64,000 bases of DNA. Source: Oscillospiraceae bacterium. Lineage in GTDB: Bacteria > Bacillota > Clostridia > Oscillospirales > SIG627. Numbering within the stretch: the first letter of the stretch is position 1; every line of letters begins with the position of its first letter. The stretch spans positions 1 to 64,000 of the forward strand of contig SVQW01000004.1 in NCBI GenBank assembly GCA_015065085.1, in the 5' to 3' direction. The notes under the pieces are model-generated. The model had not been told where the DNA came from. It saw nothing but the letters and a program-made list of their open reading frames with translations, and made no database searches. Below, in pieces: positions 19,079 through 27,394 of this stretch. Both the position numbers and the translations under genes were made by a program.

Positions 19079-19117
19079 CCCTCCCGTAATACACTTGTAT
19101 CGGGAGGGTGATTTTTT
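19079..19117 (+). terminator. Terminator hairpin that also holds the next gene's ribosome site
   Basis: Stem CCCTCCCG (19079-19086) / CGGGAGGG (19101-19108), with an inner 4-bp stem ATAC/GTAT and a T7 run at 19112-19118, is a canonical terminator for the helicase operon. The 3' arm GGGAGG is at the same time the only Shine-Dalgarno for the TTG start at 19117, so folding would hide it. This could make expression of the small membrane protein depend on read-through and unfolding. Confidence 0.75.
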
Positions 19118-19500
19118 TGAACAAACAAACAGCCGGAAACACACCGACAGCATTAAACTTTATAGTCAACTGCCTTACCGCCTCGCTTGCAGCATCCGTA
19201 ATAATGACGATACTTCTTGGTATAAGTGCGGTAATTCTCAACACATTTCAAAACCCTGAAAGTCTATACGGAATGTTTTCAATTGTCGTATACATCATAA
19301 CTTCCGTGATTTGCGGTATTATAGCAAAGCGAAAAAACAGTCATTCGGCACTTCTGTGCGGACTTATAAGCACGATATTTCTGGTACTTATTCTGCTGGC
19401 AGTATCAAGTATAATTCCGGGTTTTGAAGTATCTGCACCTGTATGGCAGCCTGTAATACTCCTGATCGGTGCAATACTCGGAGCATTTATAACAAAATAA
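19117..19500 (+). CDS. Small TIGR04086-type membrane protein
   Basis: About 127 residues with four predicted membrane-spanning stretches, short loops and a charged KRKNS turn after the second helix. Size, start MNKQ-like segment and helix pattern match the uncharacterised TIGR04086 membrane proteins that are widespread in Clostridia. The TTG at 19117 is preferred over the GTG at 19108 because GGGAGG lies 9 nt before it, while the GTG sits inside the ribosome site. The gene follows the helicase operon through the shared hairpin and ends about 110 nt before pyk. Function unknown. Confidence 0.65.
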   Translation: MNKQTAGNTPTALNFIVNCLTASLAASVIMTILLGISAVILNTFQNPESLYGMFSIVVYIITSVICGIIAKRKNSHSALLCGLISTIFLVLILLAVSSIIPGFEVSAPVWQPVILLIGAILGAFITK

Positions 19501-19613
19501 GATTACAAAGTTTTTACATGCATTTAACTGTTATATGCTTTTAAAACGACCTTAAATGTGATAAAATAAATGTGAATTTTTATATTTCTTCACATTTGCA
19601 GAAAGGTCAGAAT

Positions 19614-21041
19614 ATGCGTAAAACTAAAATTGTATGTACTATCGGTCCCGCAAGCCGTAATGAAAAAATTCTTAAAGAAATGATAACAAGCGGTATGAAT
19701 GTTGCCCGCTTGAATTTTTCACACGGCTCGCATGAGTATCATTTAGAAACTATTGAGCTTATAAAAAAGGTGCGAAGCGAAATGGGTGTTCCGCTGGCTA
19801 TTATGCTGGATACCAAGGGGCCCGAAATCAGAATAAAAAGCTTTAAAAATTCCGTAGCTAAGCTCGAAGAGGGAAATCTTTTCACATTATATGCCGACGA
19901 GCGCGACGGCGATGAAAACGGTGTGTCGGTAACTTATCCGTCGCTTGCTTCGTACATCAGGGGCGGAGAAACACTGCTGGTCGATGACGGAAATATCCGT
20001 CTTGAAGCTCTGAAACCCGAGGGCGACGATATTGTCTGTCGCGTTATAACAGGCGGTGAGCTGAGCGACAAAAAGGGTATAAATATCCCATGTGTCAATA
20101 TTGATATGCCGTATCTTTCAGAACGCGACAAGGAAGATATACGCTTTGGTATAGAAAACGATGTGGACTTCATTGCCGCATCCTTTGTAAGAAGTGCGGA
20201 GGATGTAAAGGCGCTGAGAAAATTCAAGGATTATCACGGCGGACACGACATACGCATAATTTCAAAGATAGAGAATATGCAGGGCGTAGAAAATTTTGAC
20301 GAAATACTTAAAAATTCCGACGGAATAATGGTTGCGCGCGGAGATATGGGTGTAGAGGTATCATTTGAAAAGCTTCCCGGGCTTCAGAAGCGTTTCATAA
20401 ACCGTTGCTATCAGGCAGGAAAAATGGCTATATGTGCGACTCAGATGCTGGAATCGATGATAAGCCATCCCAACCCCACCAGAGCAGAAATAACCGACGT
20501 AGCCAATGCCGTATTCGACGGCACCTCCGCCGTCATGCTTTCGGGCGAAACCGCTATGGGAAATTATCCTGTACTCACGGTACAGGTCATGGCGCGTATT
20601 GCGGAGCAGGCTGAAAGCGATGCCTTTGAAATGGGATATTACTCCGGCAAAAAGTACGACATGGACACTGATACAACCAACGCTATGTGTGATGCTGCCT
20701 GCACTACTGCACGGGATATCAATGCAAAGGCTATAATCGCGCTGACAAAATGCGGTCATACCGCACGCAGAATGTCAAAATTCCGCCCTTTCGAACCGAT
20801 TGTTGCCGCAACTCCGCTGGAAAAGACATTCCATCAGCTTTCATTGTCTTGGGGAGTTTATCCTGTTGTCGCACGTTATCAGCAAGACAGTGAAAGCCTG
20901 TTCAGACACGCAATAGACTGTGCAAAACAAATTGATCTGGTGGAAAACGGTGACATTGTAGTAATAGCTGCAGGTGTTCCGCTGGATACCACGGGAAGTA
21001 CAAATCTGTTAAAAGTTTCTGTTGTGGGTGCAAAGTATTAA
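19614..21041 (+). CDS. pyk: Pyruvate kinase
   Basis: The 475-residue enzyme converts phosphoenolpyruvate and ADP to pyruvate and ATP in the last step of glycolysis. Visible signatures are the N-terminal KTKIVCTIGPASR, the active-site region LDTKGPEIR, the metal and substrate loop VARGDMGVEV, and the alpha/beta C-terminal allosteric domain. The extra C-terminal PEP-utiliser domain found in bacilli is absent, so this is the short form. The start at 19614 is chosen because AGAAAGG lies directly before it; the in-frame extension upstream is poorly supported. A strong bidirectional terminator follows the stop. Confidence 0.95.
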   Translation: MRKTKIVCTIGPASRNEKILKEMITSGMNVARLNFSHGSHEYHLETIELIKKVRSEMGVPLAIMLDTKGPEIRIKSFKNSVAKLEEGNLFTLYADERDGDENGVSVTYPSLASYIRGGETLLVDDGNIRLEALKPEGDDIVCRVITGGELSDKKGINIPCVNIDMPYLSERDKEDIRFGIENDVDFIAASFVRSAEDVKALRKFKDYHGGHDIRIISKIENMQGVENFDEILKNSDGIMVARGDMGVEVSFEKLPGLQKRFINRCYQAGKMAICATQMLESMISHPNPTRAEITDVANAVFDGTSAVMLSGETAMGNYPVLTVQVMARIAEQAESDAFEMGYYSGKKYDMDTDTTNAMCDAACTTARDINAKAIIALTKCGHTARRMSKFRPFEPIVAATPLEKTFHQLSLSWGVYPVVARYQQDSESLFRHAIDCAKQIDLVENGDIVVIAAGVPLDTTGSTNLLKVSVVGAKY

Positions 21042-21047
21042 CAACAA

Positions 21048-21084
21048 AAAACGTCTTATATGCTTACTGCATATAAGACGTTTT
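21048..21084. terminator. Bidirectional terminator between pyk and the GH127 gene
   Basis: Perfect 16-bp stem AAAACGTCTTATATGC / GCATATAAGACGTTTT with a 5-nt loop, flanked by A and T tracts that give U-runs in both directions. It separates two convergent genes. Confidence 0.85.
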
Positions 21085-21098
21085 CTTATTATCTGAAA

Positions 21099-23057
21099 TT
21101 ATTTTGTGAGCATCCAGACAGCCATTTTGCTTTCTTCTGTCCAAAGCTTACCTGCAGAGGAATAGTCGGTAACGAGCATTGTTTTGCCGTCGGTAAGGGG
21201 AACAAGAGCTTCGATTATATTCTTGTAAGACGCCTTGCCCTCGGTGAGAGCAACGTCAACATAACCATCTGCATTAACCTTTACGCTTACAGCCTCATCT
21301 ACGCTGTAACCGAGTCTGTTATCCTGTGCGAACATAACGGGACCGCGGCGCAGAGCAATGTGATTCTTTGCGATGGGGTCTTCTCTGTCGAAAGTGGGGA
21401 TTACATACTGATGTTCCCAGATAACCTTATTCATAAGTATATCGGTACCGTAAGGGATGGGGTATATTGCCTCAGTTCTCATATCGAGAGCGAGAGAAAC
21501 CACATCTCCGTCCTTCCACTCACGATCAATTGCGACGTAGCCTTCCTTAACCGAAACAGCCTGTCCGTTTACGCTGAGAGCAGTGTTCTTGCTCCAGTAA
21601 GGATTTCTGATGAGAAGCTCGAACTTTTCAGCCTTTTCAAGCTTTACTGTAATATCTACATTGCCATTCTTGGGGTAGTCTGTCTTCGTTTCAAAAACAA
21701 CCTTGTTATCAGCGGGGGTTGCGGAAGAAACAGTGCCGTTTATATAGAGATTGAATGCAAATCCGTTTTTAGTAGTGAGAATCTGCATTTTGGGAACAAG
21801 ACCCAAACCTGCGGAGCCAATACATGCACAGCAACCGTAGTAGTGATTATCGCTCATTATCTGCAGACCGCCGATTCCGTTTCCGCGTGTTCCGGCGGTA
21901 AGAGGGCTGTAACTGTCAAAGGGCAGGGGCTCAATATTCAGCTGAGGGAATTTTTCCTTTATAGTGGGCTCAATAACCTTTTCTGTATTGAACGCGCCGA
22001 GATAAGCATTGTAGAGCGATATTTCAAAAGCGTCTACATATTTGGGGTCACCTGTGAGAAGTGTTACCTGGTAGAAGAACTTCATAAGAGTTACGGTAAC
22101 GCATGTTTCCTGCTGGATTATACCGTTAGTAGTGTTAGCCTGACGTACAGTGGAGTGGTCAAACAACTCATGGGTACATCCACAGCAACCGATAACAGTG
22201 AAGTCACTTTCAAGAACTCTGTTTGCAAAGTTAAGTATTGCGGTTCTGTACTTTTCATCTCCGGTGTGTCTGTAAAATTCCAGAAGTCCCTCAAAGCAGG
22301 AGGTCATTTCATATGCCTTTGTAAGAGGATACTGGTAAGGATAAAAATCATTCTGGTAAGCCAATTCAAAGATGTTTGCAACAGATGTACCGCCATTATC
22401 AACTATGTACTTGGCAAAATCGAAATATCTCTGCTCACCGGTGATAGTGTAAAGGCGTACAACAGGCTCGAGAATAGAGGAAGAATTTAGACCTCTCCAA
22501 TGACGGTTACAGGTGTTGATGGGCTTCTTTCCTTCGTACGCGGAACCTATTTTGTAAATTATGTAGTCTGTATGCTTGCACATAGCATCAACGATTCTCT
22601 TGCTCAGTGCCTCATCCTCACAAATTTCCAAGAAATACTGCATTCCGAGAAGAACATATTTACGGCTCCACATATCCCAGCCGTCGAACTCATGGTCTGC
22701 GCCATAGCTGCTTATTCTTCCGTTTTCGTCAGCGCTTTCAATCATGTCGCAAACGGTTTTTTCAAGTATATCATAAAGTTCCTTGCTCTTACCGTAGGAG
22801 TAAACGAGGCATGCACCGCGCATCATTTTGCCCCAGTACTCGCCTCTCCAGCCTGCGTCAAAATCGGCATCCTGACGGAACTGCTGAACAAATCTTCTCC
22901 ACAGTTCGGGATTATTGAGCTGAAAACTTTCAACAAAATCGAAAGCCTCGTTCATAAAGCCGTTGTAGCTGAAGTTGTTACGATAATCAACAAAAAGCTT
23001 ATCTGTCTTTAATCTGGGAAAATTAGCGGTGTTTTCTGCATAAAAGTTATTCTTCAT
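21099..23057 (-). CDS. GH127-family (DUF1680) beta-L-arabinofuranosidase-like glycosidase
   Basis: The 652-residue protein has the alpha/alpha-barrel fold pattern of DUF1680/GH127 followed by beta-rich C-terminal domains, with no signal peptide, so it works in the cytoplasm on imported oligosaccharides. The zinc and catalytic residues of the family (Glu338, Cys340, Cys417, Cys418 in Bifidobacterium HypBA1) can be matched to QQETCVT and YGCCACIG, and a THELF segment offers the acid/base Glu. The expected activity is removal of beta-L-arabinofuranosyl or related residues. It stands alone between a terminator and its own promoter; ribosome site AGGAG lies 8 nt before the ATG. Exact substrate is open because GH127 relatives are diverse. 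Confidence 0.82.
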   Translation of the reverse strand: MKNNFYAENTANFPRLKTDKLFVDYRNNFSYNGFMNEAFDFVESFQLNNPELWRRFVQQFRQDADFDAGWRGEYWGKMMRGACLVYSYGKSKELYDILEKTVCDMIESADENGRISSYGADHEFDGWDMWSRKYVLLGMQYFLEICEDEALSKRIVDAMCKHTDYIIYKIGSAYEGKKPINTCNRHWRGLNSSSILEPVVRLYTITGEQRYFDFAKYIVDNGGTSVANIFELAYQNDFYPYQYPLTKAYEMTSCFEGLLEFYRHTGDEKYRTAILNFANRVLESDFTVIGCCGCTHELFDHSTVRQANTTNGIIQQETCVTVTLMKFFYQVTLLTGDPKYVDAFEISLYNAYLGAFNTEKVIEPTIKEKFPQLNIEPLPFDSYSPLTAGTRGNGIGGLQIMSDNHYYGCCACIGSAGLGLVPKMQILTTKNGFAFNLYINGTVSSATPADNKVVFETKTDYPKNGNVDITVKLEKAEKFELLIRNPYWSKNTALSVNGQAVSVKEGYVAIDREWKDGDVVSLALDMRTEAIYPIPYGTDILMNKVIWEHQYVIPTFDREDPIAKNHIALRRGPVMFAQDNRLGYSVDEAVSVKVNADGYVDVALTEGKASYKNIIEALVPLTDGKTMLVTDYSSAGKLWTEESKMAVWMLTK

Positions 23058-23095
23058 AAAGCACGCTCCTGTGACTGTAATAATTTATTTTTAAT

Positions 23096-23124
23096 AGTAT
23101 ACCATATTATTCCGTATTAATCAA
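23096..23124 (-). promoter_or_regulatory. Promoter of the GH127 gene
   Basis: Minus-strand TTGATT (23124-23119) and TATACT (23101-23096) with a 17-bp spacer, about 40 nt before the start codon. Confidence 0.65.
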
Positions 23125-23194
23125 GGGAAAAATCAATCATTATTTTATATTTTTAGTTTTCATTGCTTAATATTGCCAAAACAGACAAAACAAA

Positions 23195-23222
23195 AAAGGA
23201 CTGTCCAAAAAGACAATCCTTT
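23195..23222 (-). terminator. Terminator of tRNA-Glu
   Basis: Directly 3' of the tRNA on the minus strand a stem AAAGGATTGTC / GGACAGTCCTTT (one G-U pair) is followed by a T-rich run. Confidence 0.75.
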
Positions 23223-23223
23223 A

Positions 23224-23295
23224 TGACCCGTACGGGAATCGAACCCATGTTTTCGCCGTGAGAGGGCGATGTCTTAGCCGCTTGACCAACGGGCC
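23224..23295 (-). tRNA. tRNA-Glu (anticodon CTC)
   Basis: 72-nt cloverleaf on the minus strand: acceptor GGCCCGT pairs with ACGGGTC, the anticodon stem TCGCC/GGCGA encloses the loop CTCTCAC with anticodon CTC, and the T-loop GGTTCGATTCC is intact. The discriminator is A and CCA is not encoded. Confidence 0.95.
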
Positions 23296-23312
23296 GTTTA
23301 TCCGACCTTTGT

Positions 23313-23341
23313 ATTATATCATGATTTTTCAAAAATGTCAA
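23313..23341 (-). promoter_or_regulatory. Promoter of tRNA-Glu
   Basis: Full consensus on the minus strand: TTGACA (23341-23336), 17 bp, TATAAT (23318-23313), ending 17 bp before the tRNA. Confidence 0.85.
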
Positions 23342-23366
23342 TAGTTTTTAAAGATTTTTTATAGTT

Positions 23367-23400
23367 TTTTCGGGAAAGTGATTTTTCACTTTCCCGAAAA
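23367..23400 (-). other. Perfect stem-loop past the nitrilase-GDPD gene
   Basis: CGGGAAAGTGA (23371-23381) pairs with TCACTTTCCCG (23386-23396), extended by four A/T pairs on each side. It lies 35 nt after the stop codon of the minus-strand gene, but neither strand has a clear unpaired U-run after the stem, so it may protect the mRNA end rather than act as a standard terminator. Confidence 0.55.
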
Positions 23401-23435
23401 TTGATTTAAAATCCACTTGCAAGTTTCAATCCCGA

Positions 23436-25043
23436 TTATTTGTGTGCCTTAACCACCTGTGAAATGAGGTTATAGTCGTTAGTGAGTATGACGTCAATGC
23501 CCATATCCAGGAATTCGGTGGTCTCATTCGGGTCATCAGACCAGAAAACATTGCAGATTATTCCGTTTTCGTGGGCACGGTCGATATCTTTTTTTGTGAA
23601 ATACGGTTTGAAAAGCTGTATTTTTTGACATCCGTACTTTATGGCGCGGTCAATCATAACATCTGCACCGCCGCTTGAATTATATCCCACACAAAGAGCT
23701 ATATCGGGAGCAATTTCCTTTGCCATCTCAAATATGCTGTCATTTGTGCACATAAGGTAAACGTACTTACGGCAATCGTATTTATCGATAAGTGAAATTA
23801 TCTTTTCAAGATGTCTGCGGTCGTAGTCGGCAAAATCATTCACATTTTTTATATGAATATTCATTATCACGTGGCAGGAGAATTTTTGCAATATTTCCTC
23901 GAAACGCAAAATTTTCATTCCTTTAAAACGTTCGCCGTATTTCACTCCGAAATCAAGATTCAAAAGCTCTTCGTAAGTATGCTCATAAACGTAGCCGTTT
24001 CCGTCCGACACTCTTTCAAGCGTAGGGTCGTGAATGGATACTATCTCCCCGTCCTTGGTATACCACAGGTCAAATTCTATCTCCTGAGCTCCCATGGCAA
24101 CTGCGGCACCAAAAGCAGGCAGGCTGTTTTCCGGTGCAATTGTATTGAAGCCTCTGTGTGCACACACCCTGGGATAAGGCATTATCGAATCGTTTCTGAC
24201 AATAGCACTTCCGGCCGGACGATACTGCCAGGGGTTTCTGCCAAATTCGATATATTCATAGTGAGGTGCGGGAGGATTTCCGAAGCCGGCAGGCTTATAG
24301 TATTTTTTATTTATATCTATTTCAGCCGTTGCAATTCCGGTTTCACTCTTCATATTAACCAGCATATCTCCGTTGGGCGCAACAATCATGCTGGCACCGC
24401 AGATGTTGGATTTTTTATCCATACTCACGGAAGAACGCACTACATAGGCATTGGTATTATACGCAAGAAAACGCCCCATTATTTCAAGTGCCTCGTGCGT
24501 ATCGCTTCTCTGAAGGGAACAGCCGATGATTATATCAACATTCTGACGTGCAATGGCGGGAAACGCTTCGTAAAAATAGAAGTCGTAGCAGGTAAGAAAC
24601 GCATATCTGACGCCGTCTATCTCCAGAACATACGGCTCGGAAAACTCACGTGTGTAGTCGCTGTCCAGCTTGACTGTATAAAGCTCGGAGGGCGGAAGAT
24701 GCTTTTTATAATACTTACCCACCAGTTCCCCCTTTGTATTATAGGCATAGGTGGTGTTTCGGTAACCCGTTTCGGTGAGACAAAGCGCATTGACAAACAG
24801 CACAGCTTTACATCTTTTGGCTGTCTCGGAAGCGGTACTAAGCAAAGTATCTATATACTTATCATGATAGAACAGATTCTCCTCGCGGGTAACTGCGGCA
24901 CAGGGGACATCACTGTACTCCGGCAGAACGATTATATCCATCGATTCATCGCACTGTGCCATATATTCGAGCTTTATCCGGAAATATTCGTCGCACAGCG
25001 AACAGTCCATCGAATACGGCGGTTGTATAACACAAGCCTTCAT
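23436..25043 (-). CDS. Carbon-nitrogen hydrolase fused to glycerophosphodiester phosphodiesterase
   Basis: About 535 residues with two enzyme domains. The first (about 1-265) is a nitrilase-superfamily amidase with the Glu-Lys-Cys triad visible in LPEYSD, YYKKHLPPSE and LTCYDFYF. The second (about 285-530) is a GDPD domain with CAHRGFNTIAPENS, the metal-binding pair in IEFDLWYTKDGE and SIHDPTLERVSDG. The first domain would hydrolyse an amide or nitrile, the second would split a glycerophosphodiester to an alcohol and glycerol 3-phosphate. Start 25043 is set by GGAG nine nt upstream; the TTG six codons earlier overlaps that ribosome site. It lies 23 nt after the amidohydrolase gene and is co-transcribed with it. 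Both active sites look complete. Confidence 0.85.
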   Translation of the reverse strand: MKACVIQPPYSMDCSLCDEYFRIKLEYMAQCDESMDIIVLPEYSDVPCAAVTREENLFYHDKYIDTLLSTASETAKRCKAVLFVNALCLTETGYRNTTYAYNTKGELVGKYYKKHLPPSELYTVKLDSDYTREFSEPYVLEIDGVRYAFLTCYDFYFYEAFPAIARQNVDIIIGCSLQRSDTHEALEIMGRFLAYNTNAYVVRSSVSMDKKSNICGASMIVAPNGDMLVNMKSETGIATAEIDINKKYYKPAGFGNPPAPHYEYIEFGRNPWQYRPAGSAIVRNDSIMPYPRVCAHRGFNTIAPENSLPAFGAAVAMGAQEIEFDLWYTKDGEIVSIHDPTLERVSDGNGYVYEHTYEELLNLDFGVKYGERFKGMKILRFEEILQKFSCHVIMNIHIKNVNDFADYDRRHLEKIISLIDKYDCRKYVYLMCTNDSIFEMAKEIAPDIALCVGYNSSGGADVMIDRAIKYGCQKIQLFKPYFTKKDIDRAHENGIICNVFWSDDPNETTEFLDMGIDVILTNDYNLISQVVKAHK

Positions 25044-25066
25044 AGCAACACACTCCTTCAAAATTA

Positions 25067-25846
25067 TTATTTTATATTGAGTATTCTTTTTGCATTGAGC
25101 GAGAATATCTTTTCTTTTTCGCTGTCACTCAGAAGCGGATCGAGAAGAACCGAGCCTACAAACATTGCCGGGCTGCAGGTCGGAAAATCCGAGCCGAAAA
25201 GTATTCTGTCCGCACCAACGGTATCAATGGCACGGCGCAGAACTCCATAGCGAAAAACTCCTGTTCCCGATATGTCAAGATAGAAATTTTCGCTCATTTT
25301 AAAGCGTTCAAGCTGACGCATAAAGGTGTCATATTCTCCGGGATGTGCGGCAACAAACACCACATCCTTATGCTTTTTCACCATCTCGTCCATAGCTTCG
25401 TCGCCCTGACTGTGATAGCTTACCACCATATTGCGTCTTGCCGCTTCGTCCAGCAGAATTGAAAAATTCTCGTCGGAATAATCACTCCAGCCGTCGTAAT
25501 ATGGCACCAATTCCCCTATCATCTTGACACCCAGATTATCCATACGCTCCATTTCCTTGAGCGACCAGTCCACAAAGGACGGATGTATATGAAAACCGGG
25601 GACGTAGAAGTCACCGTAAATATCACGCAATTTCAGGGCGGTATCGTTGGTGTACTTCAGACTTTCAAGGTCCTCGCCCACTTTTCTTGCGTGAATAACC
25701 GAGCCGCATATTTTGGATACTCCCAGCGAAGCGAATATTTCGCGGGTGTTTTCAACTCCCATTCCGCAAAAATCGCGGTGGTTTGCTATATTTTCGTCTT
25801 CCGTCAAAAACGGATGTGTGTGAAAGTCAATAATTTCAAAACTCAT
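25067..25846 (-). CDS. Amidohydrolase-2 family metal-dependent hydrolase
   Basis: The 259-residue TIM-barrel protein shows the amidohydrolase pattern: N-terminal metal site FHTHPF, a His in SYHSQGDE, another in AAHPGEY and the C-terminal Asp in LFGSDFPTCSP. Proteins of this group hydrolyse or decarboxylate small ring or amide substrates. It has no signal peptide. It is first in a two-gene operon with the nitrilase-GDPD fusion, so both may act on the same amide-bearing metabolite. The substrate is unknown. The ATG has a GGAGGT ribosome site. Confidence 0.8.
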   Translation of the reverse strand: MSFEIIDFHTHPFLTEDENIANHRDFCGMGVENTREIFASLGVSKICGSVIHARKVGEDLESLKYTNDTALKLRDIYGDFYVPGFHIHPSFVDWSLKEMERMDNLGVKMIGELVPYYDGWSDYSDENFSILLDEAARRNMVVSYHSQGDEAMDEMVKKHKDVVFVAAHPGEYDTFMRQLERFKMSENFYLDISGTGVFRYGVLRRAIDTVGADRILFGSDFPTCSPAMFVGSVLLDPLLSDSEKEKIFSLNAKRILNIK

Positions 25847-25878
25847 ATTTACCTCCGAATAAAAAACGTCCTGACAAT

Positions 25879-25906
25879 ATTATACATCAAATGTACATAA
25901 TGTCAA
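25879..25906 (-). promoter_or_regulatory. Promoter of the amidohydrolase operon
   Basis: Minus-strand TTGACA (25906-25901) and TATAAT (25884-25879) with a 16-bp spacer. Confidence 0.75.
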
Positions 25907-25946
25907 GACATTGTTTTTCATATTTTATTGATAAATCCCCGATATA

Positions 25947-26963
25947 TTATTTTTCGAGGATATCGTCCAAAAAATATGCATTTGTGTAAGCGCGTTTTCC
26001 GTCGGCTCCAACGACAGTTATACGGAAATACCCGTCATCATCTTCCACGGCAAAGGTTGCCTCGGTGATAAATTCTCCGTCAGGTGCACTTACTTTTGAA
26101 ATATTGCGTGTCATTTTATTTGTAAACACCAGTTTAGCAGGTTCAAAGGTTATATGAACCATTCCGTCCTCGTACCACAATTCGTCTATAACCGGCCCCT
26201 CGGAAGAATAATACTCTCCACGCAGAAGTGCGTTGGTTATCGTCTCATATTCAAGCTTTTCCGCTTTAATGACAGTGAATCCGCCGAAAGAGTCATCTTC
26301 ACCGTATTTGTTGTGGTTATCATCCGTAGCGGTACACAAAAGTCTTTTGCCCGATTTGAGCATTTCCTCATAAATACGGGTGTTGTGCTCATCATTGCCG
26401 CTCGCAACACAGCCGTAATTGCAGATTTCCATAGCGTGCATACCGTTGTAATTAATATAATCGGTGTATTCCTCATTCGACCAGGTGGGATGGTTATAGG
26501 TAACGAAAAATCCGCTGTCTACACCCTCTTTTATCATGCGGTTAATACATTCGGGAGTGTAGATCCTTTCAAAATCCGGCTTTGATTCATCAAATCTTAC
26601 AAACGGTTTAAAATTAAGGGTGCAGCCGGGTGTCATATATTTTTTTCTGTGCCAGCAGGGCTGAATAACCGTATCATGTTTTAATGCTATCATGCCGATA
26701 TCGCAGTTTTTTGAAAGCTTTTTAGGCAAAACACCGTTGTTGAAGCCATACTCTATGCCGTTGAGTGCAAGGAATTCTTTATCAGTAAGCTCGTTATGCA
26801 GAATAAACACATCGTGGTCGGTATACGCAACTATGGAATAACCTTTCTCCATATATCGCTTTTTTATTTCCTCAGGCGACCATCTGCCGTCAGAAACGGT
26901 TGAATGACAATGAAGGTTTGCTTTGTAAAAACGTCCGCTCTGAGGCAACAAATACTTTTTCAT
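25947..26963 (-). CDS. PHP-domain metal-dependent phosphoesterase
   Basis: The 338-residue protein begins with the PHP metal-binding motif NLHCHSTVSDG, then has AYTDHDVF, a His in YNHPTW and ATDDNHN. These are the conserved His/Asp clusters that hold up to three metal ions in PHP phosphoesterases. The C-terminal 80 residues are beta-rich. The start is placed at 26963 because AAAGGA lies 8 nt upstream; a 15-codon extension lacks a ribosome site. It has its own promoter and lies next to the amidohydrolase operon in the same direction. Substrate unknown; nucleotide or sugar phosphate hydrolysis is typical of the fold. Confidence 0.82.
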   Translation of the reverse strand: MKKYLLPQSGRFYKANLHCHSTVSDGRWSPEEIKKRYMEKGYSIVAYTDHDVFILHNELTDKEFLALNGIEYGFNNGVLPKKLSKNCDIGMIALKHDTVIQPCWHRKKYMTPGCTLNFKPFVRFDESKPDFERIYTPECINRMIKEGVDSGFFVTYNHPTWSNEEYTDYINYNGMHAMEICNYGCVASGNDEHNTRIYEEMLKSGKRLLCTATDDNHNKYGEDDSFGGFTVIKAEKLEYETITNALLRGEYYSSEGPVIDELWYEDGMVHITFEPAKLVFTNKMTRNISKVSAPDGEFITEATFAVEDDDGYFRITVVGADGKRAYTNAYFLDDILEK

Positions 26964-26998
26964 ACATACTATCCTTTCGCAAAAACTAACACGAGTAT

Positions 26999-27027
26999 AT
27001 ATTAGCATATTTGATATATATTGTCAA
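26999..27027 (-). promoter_or_regulatory. Promoter of the PHP-domain gene
   Basis: Minus-strand TTGACA (27027-27022) and TAATAT (27004-26999), 17-bp spacer. Confidence 0.7.
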
Positions 27028-27135
27028 TATTAAAAATAGCGAGCATTTTTAGCAATATTTTATTTTTCCGACAAATTGATACCATTATTTTATTTCAAAT
27101 ATCAAGCGTGCAGAGATTTTTTCAAAATAAAAAGA

Positions 27136-27167
27136 AAACCGTTGATTTCCAAGGAAATCAACGGTTT
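27136..27167 (-). terminator. Terminator of tRNA-Lys
   Basis: Perfect 15-bp stem AAACCGTTGATTTCC / GGAAATCAACGGTTT three bases past the tRNA 3' end, followed by a T-rich run on the minus strand. Confidence 0.85.
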
Positions 27168-27170
27168 ATA

Positions 27171-27243
27171 TGACCCATCGGAGAATCGAACTCCGGACAC
27201 CTTGATTAAAAGTCAAGTGCTCTACCGGCTGAGCTAATGGATC
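27171..27243 (-). tRNA. tRNA-Lys (anticodon TTT)
   Basis: 73-nt cloverleaf on the minus strand: acceptor GATCCAT pairs with ATGGGTC (one G-U pair), the anticodon arm CTTGA/TCAAG encloses CTTTTAA with anticodon TTT, and the T-loop is GAGTTCGATTC. The discriminator is A and CCA is not encoded. Confidence 0.95.
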
Positions 27244-27268
27244 ACATTCGTCTGTCGACGACTTTTAC

Positions 27269-27297
27269 ATTATAACACAAAAATAACAATTTGTCAA
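27269..27297 (-). promoter_or_regulatory. Promoter of tRNA-Lys
   Basis: Full consensus TTGACA (27297-27292), 17 bp, TATAAT (27274-27269) on the minus strand. Confidence 0.85.
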
Positions 27298-27340
27298 TAG
27301 CTTTTGAACAAAAAAATATTTTTTTCTGCGAATCCAATAA

Positions 27341-27369
27341 CACGCCGGATATTATATAATCCGGCTGTG
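27341..27369 (-). terminator. Stem-loop after the transposase-like fragment
   Basis: GCCGGAT (27344-27350) pairs with ATCCGGC (27359-27365), with CAC/GTG flanks across a one-base bulge. It lies 25 nt past the stop of the small minus-strand gene; only a weak T-run follows. Confidence 0.5.
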
Positions 27370-27394
27370 TATCCGATTCATGCTGCAGACGGCT

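Noticed and set aside
21060-22490. 476-codon open frame antisense to the GH127 gene
   Set aside because: The minus-strand gene has GH127 motifs, promoter and ribosome site; the antisense frame is rich in Cys and Val repeats with no recognisable domain.
23367-23400. Standard Rho-independent terminator after the nitrilase-GDPD gene
   Set aside because: The stem is perfect but no U-run follows on either strand, so I list it only as a stem-loop.
23811-25250. 479-codon open frame antisense to the nitrilase-GDPD gene
   Set aside because: It spans two real minus-strand genes and shows no family motif; a codon-bias shadow.
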